This document shows, piece after piece, positions 17,133 through 23,400 of a DNA stretch of 25,941 nucleotides (positions are counted from its first letter, which is position 1; every line of letters starts with the position of its first letter). Made by a program: the position numbers and the translations under genes. This DNA is from Hypsibius dujardini (taxonomy: Eukaryota; Tardigrada; Eutardigrada; Parachela; Hypsibiidae). The stretch covers positions 1-25,941 of the forward strand of contig LRSR01002215.1 of assembly GCA_001579985.1 (NCBI GenBank), given 5' to 3'. The notes below the pieces were generated by a model. It was not told where the DNA came from and did not search any database. It saw only the letters and a program-made list of their open reading frames with translations.

Positions 17133-17375
17133 CTACTGACGGTTCCTCGCCGGAACTTCGCCTTTTATGTGCGTCCGTTGCGGACGTGCTACTTCAAATG
17201 TTGGACCATTTGAAGTTGTTTGTTTGACCGCATTCGCATGTTCGGACTTGTTGAGTCCGCCGCATTTGTGTCTACACTCTGTCAAGCGTATCTCCCACTT
17301 GAAATTAAGCGTACCCTCTGTGCCGTTGTTGTTCGTCCGAGTGCCGTGCAGACGTAATATCCCTTTGCGTTTCAT
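17133..17375 (-). CDS. Retroelement accessory ORF 3, 80 codons
   Basis: It runs from ATG at 17375 to TAG at 17133. The product is basic, with one Cys pair (TECRHKCGG), and is not recognised. It lies between the tandem array and accessory ORF 4 and could equally be a chance ORF; the genuine ATG and the absence of repeats are its only support. Confidence 0.3.
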   Translation of the reverse strand: MKRKGILRLHGTRTNNNGTEGTLNFKWEIRLTECRHKCGGLNKSEHANAVKQTTSNGPTFEVARPQRTHIKGEVPARNRQ

Positions 17376-17692
17376 CGTGTTCTTTAGTATCAGCTAAGTT
17401 CGCCGCTAAAGTGGCACTTCCCCCGCTCGTCTTCAGAGTTGTGTGCGTCCACTGCTTGCATCCGGTTGTGCTGTCATAACCTCAGGGTGACGTAACACCC
17501 CGTGTCGATTTACATCCACCGCCGCGTATTTCCGGGTTGGTGCTTTATAAAAGCACGTATCTCGCGAATGCGTCTTAAGTTCCTTCTCTTTTTTTTTTTT
17601 TATTACCGGCTCAGACGGTGCAGTTTTCTGCTGCGCCATTTGCTTCTGGCCGATTTCCCAGTGGCTGTCCCTCGGTTTCTTCGGCGATCCAT

Positions 17693-18110
17693 CCGTTGGT
17701 ATGTCCGTCATTCTTTTTGAAGGTCCGTTGGTATGTCCGTCGTTTTTCTTCGACGGTCCGTCCGCCATTCTTTTCTACGGTCCGTCTGTCGGTCCGTCCG
17801 TCGTTTTTCTTCGACGGTCCGTCCACCATTCTTTTCGACGGTCCGTCCGCCATTCTTTTCGACGTCCGTCCGCCATTCTTTTCGACGGTCGTCGGTCCGT
17901 CGTCGTTCGTCGACGGTCCGTCCGTTCTTTTCGACGGTCCGTCCGCCATTCTTTTCGACGGTCCGTCTGTCGGTCCGTCCGTCGTTTCTTCGACGGTCCG
18001 TCCGCCATTCTTCGACCGTCCGTCCGCCATTCTTTTCGACGGTCCGTCTGTCGGTCCGTCGGTCGTTTTTCTTCGACGGTCCGTCCGTCGTTGTTTTGTT
18101 CGGCTAGACC
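17693..18110. repeat. Tandem array of about 13 GACGGTCCGTC units inside the retroelement
   Basis: Units of about 24 bp (GACGGTCCGTCCGCC followed by ATTCTTTTC) alternate with longer ones carrying an inserted TGTCGGTCCGTCC. Both strands stay open because the main unit is a multiple of three; on the minus strand it would encode repeats like KRMADGPS. Some units have lost single bases, so no one frame spans the array cleanly. It is a small satellite in the 3' region of the element, not a clear protein gene. Confidence 0.85.
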
Positions 18111-18584
18111 CTCGCTCAAGACTTAAAATGGTGGCTCGGTTCACCCTCTCCAGGTGTCTTGCTGTGGATCGGTCTCTTTCCTAGTCGTTGTCCCTATGTT
18201 GCCCACTCATTCGTGTGCTGAAGACTATGTTGCTAGATCCCTGTCGTGAACCCGTCCAAGCGAAACCTATAACCCGAGTCACTCCGGTTCGACAAAGGTG
18301 CGGTGGATGGGCGTTATTAGCACGTGCGATCGAACATCCTCTGGTCTCTGTGCAAGTGACTGTCCTCCAACTGCTGGTGGATACAGCTCCATCGCAGGGT
18401 GATGATTGGCAACCTCTGTGGTCCTTTCTGGGTTAGTTGATTAGTTCTCCAAGGCTCTGGGGTGTCTGCATCTCCCATGATTACCGACGCGTAAAATCGG
18501 GTAGGATGCAAATATTTTGGTGAATAAATGTTGAGTAAATACGATTGATGCTGTTTTTTAATAATAGTTTCTTTTCATTTCCGT
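18111..18584. other. Retroelement interval between accessory ORF 2 and the tandem array; no ORF supported
   Basis: Only short ORFs (under 90 codons) occur on either strand. An AATAAA lies on the plus strand near 18523, which is the wrong strand for this element. Confidence 0.4.
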
Positions 18585-19680
18585 CTAGCGGACACCTGCA
18601 TTGTTAGAAGCCGTACTGGTCTCGTCTTCGATGTCGTACTCAGCCAGGTCCTCCGGTGATGCCGTCATCGCGTTCCGTTCGTCCACCGTTTGCGCATGCC
18701 GTCTTCGGAAAGCTATATCCATCTCGACGTCGGTCACTGACGGTTGTGGAAATTCCGGTGAGTGAAAACGCGGGTGTACATCTAGAGAGAGGCCGAATTC
18801 ATCTAGTTTTGCGATACTGCTTGGGTCAGCCATCAAATAGTACTCGATGCACTTAAGCATGAGGATAGGACCGTTGACTAAAGCTGGCGTTGAGCAGTAG
18901 TTTTGGTACGTCTTCTTGATCAAATTTCGCGCCACGGTAAACACGCCGTCAAAAATTGCGTTCGGTGACGGTCGTCGCAGGAGGTGCATTTCCTCAAAAG
19001 AGTATGGCATCCTCTGCGTATCCATGATTCCGGGAGGAATTGCAGTTGTAATGGTTGCAAGTTGTTGTATTTCAAAACGTTCCGGTCTATTCGGTCGTGT
19101 GCTCTCAGTGTTGAATGGTCGGTAATTTTGTAAGGCGCGTTCCAATGCTGGTTTGTTTCGTGTGTCTTTCATCATTGAACGGAACCGCTCCGAATTTGAG
19201 AAAATCCACAAGGCGTCGCCGGGACTTTGTGACGTCTGTCCAGGTCCCGATTCGTCCGGACGCTTTGTCAAGCTTACCTGATTATTTGCGAACGTAAACA
19301 TCCCATGGGCTGTTCCTATGTGTGTTTGAGTTGACAATTGTGATGGAGGCTGTTTCGTTACCCGTCGGACGTTGAGTATTTCCAGTTCCGGCGTTGTCCG
19401 GGTTGGCGTAATCTCTCCCACACTCCGGAATTCCATCACCCGACCCCTGGTGACGGCTACTGTTGGGTCCTCGTCGCGAGGGATGAATCGCCCATTCTCC
19501 ATCCTGGCGCAAATCCCTTGGATTGACGTAGCTAACAAATAAACCATGATCGCCGCTTTCAATGTTGAGTTCCCTTCGCGACGTGAGCTTGAGTTCCCAC
19601 ATTCGCTGCGGCCGTATCGCGTCCAGAACTTCTTCAAAATCCAGTGAAACGGTGATTTTGGTGCTTTCATCTTTCTTCAA
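18585..19680 (-). CDS. Retroelement accessory ORF 2, two overlapping frames
   Basis: One frame is open from ATG 19670 to a stop at 18585 (361 codons). A second is open from about 19710 to 19282. The C-terminal two thirds of the long frame look protein-like, with a helical region near LIKKTYQNYC and an acidic tail (EDLAEYDIEDE). For the first 60 or so codons the second frame looks more like real coding sequence than the first. This suggests an old frameshift, a programmed frameshift or splicing, and I cannot tell which. A near-consensus donor, CAG|GTAAGC, lies at 19278/19277 inside the ORF. I recognise no domain. Confidence 0.5.
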
Positions 19681-19718
19681 AACATGCAGCGTTGCTCGAC
19701 AGTCTATTCAGGTCAGGA

Positions 19719-20492
19719 CTAACTTTCGGGAGAAGGGGAGTAGTTGCAGTGGAAATCGGGAATAACTTGAAAAGGCCAGGAAGAAAAATAATATTCCGTG
19801 CAAAGTGGAAGAACTTCAGCTGGTGCGCGGTGAAAATCGAATGAGCATATTTGCTCGAACAATGCGAATATATATAGCTGTCCCAAAGTCTCGAAGTGCT
19901 TTAAAACTTCCAAGGGGCGTGGTATTTTCCGTAATTGCTGACTTGTCACCACCGTTTTGTTATGTAGCAATTTTAACCGGTTTATCCGCTGGTTTGACGG
20001 TCTTTTGCTCTTGAGTCGGTCGAACCATCCACTTATTAGCTCTCTGAAGGGCAGTATCTCTTCCTCCAGGTTTGTGTCGAAGTCGCGTTGCGCTGTAGAA
20101 CCAGTTCGCCATTCTTTTACAATGCTTCTCGTCTGCTTCCGTCGCACTTTTTCCAGACTGTCAACCAATTGAGTCACAACTGCTTTCCATGGGATCCTGT
20201 TGCTGTTAAGCATTGATTCCTTAGAAATCACCAGTGGCGTTGTGGTGCCTTCTACCTCACCGTCCGTTCGGGTCCTCGTAATTGGCATCCCTGTGTTGTC
20301 TCCCCTCAGGACGCATGGGGGCGGTGCGTAAACATAGGTACAGGTGCATGACTGACTTGCGTGATTATATTGACTTTGAACAGATAGTGTATATACTTGA
20401 CTTTGCGCCGTTTCCGCTGATCCAACTGGAACCAAGAGAGTTAGTGTGGTTAGCGCCAAAACGATGGATTCCTCTCTCAGTTCCGCCAAAAT
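19719..20492 (-). CDS. Retroelement accessory ORF 1, in frame with env after a single TGA
   Basis: The frame is open directly after the env stop (TGA 20495-20493) for 257 codons to TAG at 19719, in the same frame as env. There is no ATG until 20288, so it would need readthrough, reinitiation at a non-AUG codon, or splicing. Near its start it has a hydrophobic stretch followed by small residues (SIVLALTTLTLLVPVGSA), which resembles a signal peptide, and then a short Cys-containing segment. The remainder is basic and probably helical. It could be a second envelope-associated protein, or the remnant of a longer env cut by a nonsense change. No family is recognised. Confidence 0.5.
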   Translation of the reverse strand: MLAELREESIVLALTTLTLLVPVGSAETAQSQVYTLSVQSQYNHASQSCTCTYVYAPPPCVLRGDNTGMPITRTRTDGEVEGTTTPLVISKESMLNSNRIPWKAVVTQLVDSLEKVRRKQTRSIVKEWRTGSTAQRDFDTNLEEEILPFRELISGWFDRLKSKRPSNQRINRLKLLHNKTVVTSQQLRKIPRPLEVLKHFETLGQLYIFALFEQICSFDFHRAPAEVLPLCTEYYFSSWPFQVIPDFHCNYSPSPES

Positions 20493-23400
20493 TCAGGGGA
20501 TGATGTTTAACCCGTATGGATGCTCTGTCGCCATATCTTTGACCTCCATATCTGTTAGAGGCACCTCTTCCGGTTTGCTGTGCCTTCCTTCGCCGTTCTC
20601 CAACGCTGGCAGCCGGAGCCGTGGTACTCCGTTTCGAACGCTGTAGATGGCTCTTGTGTCGGGTTCTTTTTTGTTTGGTTTGCGACGCTTCAGACAAATG
20701 GCCGCGAGTATCCGATTTGGTCCACAAATTTTACACACAATGAGAATGCTCAACGCGCATCCCACGAAAAATACGATTGAAATGAAAGACGTCCTCCATC
20801 CAGTGAACACTTCTTCTATTCCCCCAATAATGTCTGGTACATTGTTCTTTTGAGCCACGTCCTTGCTTGTTCCCCGTAGAGCTTCCGACAAGGAAGATTG
20901 ACCAGACGTCTGCATGACGGCTGACAGCTCTCCAAACAAATCTAAGAAGTTGTTATCGCTTTTCTCGTGAAAGTTGTCGATCCCTTCCGCCGTTCGATCT
21001 TCCGTGATGTCGAATGTGGCCACAAGATGATCATGGGAGACTTGAATCGTTTCTCGTGCCTCTCTCCAGTCTTGTCGTTGGCTGTCGTATTCAAATGTTT
21101 TCTCCCCAATTTGCGTAAAATGTCCGTCATGTAAGCATGGAATGAAGTTACGGGTTATGGTGTATCCGTCCAGACTGAGAGATCCATTTCCCACCGTCGG
21201 TTCCATTCCGCACTCCGTTCGTTTTGCTCCGACCGTAACGTTCACTGCCTCGCACTGATATATAAGGGCCATTGCTCCATGTGCGACCAAGCTGTGACAC
21301 TGGTCAAAACCAATTAGTTGAGCTGCGCGGACACCTGACTGTTTCGCGAGAACGTTGATTAGGGCCGCCCGATTTTGCCGTGCCTGACAATCCAGTTGAT
21401 GAATCTCTTCGCTTAGAAGATTAGAAATCATAATTTGATGGTCGCTAACGTACTGTTGGTGACTCAGCATGAGCTCCATAGGAATCTCTTTTGTCCTTGC
21501 GTATTTTGCTTTGATGTCATTGAGTGTCATACGCGCGAGGAATTCCGAAGTGTGGTTTGAGACCCCCAATTTTTGCTTTGGTTTGTCTATGGTTTCCGCT
21601 TGTTGTTGCAGAACATACGCTCCTGGCGGCACCCAATTTGGGTTTGGTCTACGTACTGGTGCAGGTTGTGTGCTTGTCTGTCTCCTCCGTGCGGTCTCCT
21701 GCCGTGTCAGCTCTTCCCTCCGGAGTTGATTTGCATAATTGCGATTTTGTTGTAATCGTTGCTGCTCAAAGTCGTTCACCTCCTGCTGAAATATTGCATT
21801 CGAACGGCGACGTTGTTCCTGTAGCACTAACTGTTGTCGACGTTCCTCGTCGGCCAATCGGATCCGCAGTCGTTCTTCATTGTCTCTGCGCCTCGTCTCT
21901 TCCTGCTCAAACAAGATTCGGTTCTCTTCTTGTTCGTTTTGCAGCAGGTCTGCTTCCGTTGGCGTGCGTTCTGTTATCAGCTGTGCGATTTCTGTGAGTG
22001 TTGCGTCCGCGGGACTTGACCTTTCGGGCATGGTTGAAATACCTTCCCCTTCTGGTTCGATGGTTGCGTCTACCGTCGTGGCTTCTGCCTCAAACGTGGC
22101 GCTCTCGGACTCAACCATTGCGTTCCTGTGTGGTTTCTCGCTTATAGAAATTGAAGGTGTAGTTGTCCGGCTCCTTCGTCGCCGCGTGGACGGGCCTTCC
22201 GTCATCGAATTGGGTTGCATTGTTTGGGTTTCCTCCACTTCGACTCGTAATGCTTGGCGCCTCGCCGCTTCCACTGCCAATTCTGATGGTGAAAGTATTT
22301 CGATGAATTGTGGTCTCTCCACTTGTCGTTCTTCTACACTTCGTTTGTACCGTTGGGCTTCTGACAGTTCGTTCTCGATAACCGTCGTGTTTTCCACGGC
22401 TAAACTGAGCAGTACGTCAGTGAATCCGCCCCGCACGTGCCATACTTTCGTTGTGAAGTTGCAATCAATATCCGCGGGCTGGGCGTCCAGTATGAAATCA
22501 ACCTGTCGTTCCGGGTCTCGCACTCTGAGTCGTTTGTTCTCCAGATCGTACAGGTAACCATCGTTTTTCGTAATCGATTCGTAGTCGCACGGCTTCTTCT
22601 GATCACTGGCATCTGTTTGCCAGATAAAGGTCATTCCGCCCTTGGAGGCATGTCCCACTTCTTTCTTTGTCCCCAGAGCGCCAGCAATACCAATGATGTC
22701 TCCTCCTGTTTCCTGCTGAGTGAGTTTCGTGGGTTCAACAAAACAGTTGATTGTTGTCGTTGTGGTGGTTGTTAACCAGCTGCTGACTGCTTCTGGCTGT
22801 TCCGTAAACGCAAACGCATTTGTTCCTGGCACTCTGCGCATTTGATTGGAAAAACAGTTCAGCGATTGATACATTCTTTGACACTCATCGGGGCTCAAGT
22901 CTCGGAAAGAGCTGGAAGGAACTGAGTCCGTGCTTCCCCAAAAAAATTTTGTCACCGTGATAGACTGCACAGTGGCCTTGCACAGTGTAGCCGGAAAAAA
23001 TACTGACGCCTTTTTCATGGCGAAAACTTCGTAGGTGACTTTTCGAGGGGACGGTTTGTCTGCCACTTTCTCGCACTGAGTGTACTTGCTGAGATCCAGT
23101 GATCCGAGTAGTTTTTTGTTCTGACACTGGCATCCCTGTGCTTCGATGGCGTGGATTTCCGGAATCATGATGATCATAAAAACTGCCACTACCCATAATG
23201 GCAGCTTGCTGATCAAATTTGTGAATCCATACCGCTTCGTTTGATTCCTTTGCCTCCCTGATTTCCGCACTGCATACTCCTCCTCCGCTTGTTCCGCTTC
23301 TCCTTGCTCTTCCCCCGATTCCGAGACTTCCACCTTCCGACGTTGTTTCCTTGCTGGTCTGGTGTTGTTTGTTATAGGTGTTGTTTGAAGTGTTGTTCGG

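Noticed and set aside
17693-18110. CRISPR-like look of regularly repeated short units
   Set aside because: There are no unique spacers between repeats; it is a plain tandem array inside a eukaryotic retroelement.
17618-18184. Plus-strand ORFs of 124-188 codons in the tandem array, rich in FDGPS or RRSVR
   Set aside because: They exist only because the main repeat unit is a multiple of three; there is no conserved start and several units have indels.
17084-19277. Intron joining the donor at 19277 to the acceptor at 17084
   Set aside because: Each site alone is good, but the phases do not fit: the donor in the long frame is phase 0, while the acceptor exon needs two bases for ORF 4. The pairing is not supported.
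21469-22775. Several plus-strand ORFs of 86-225 codons opposite env
   Set aside because: They are antisense to the long pol-env frame and have no domain or start signal of their own.
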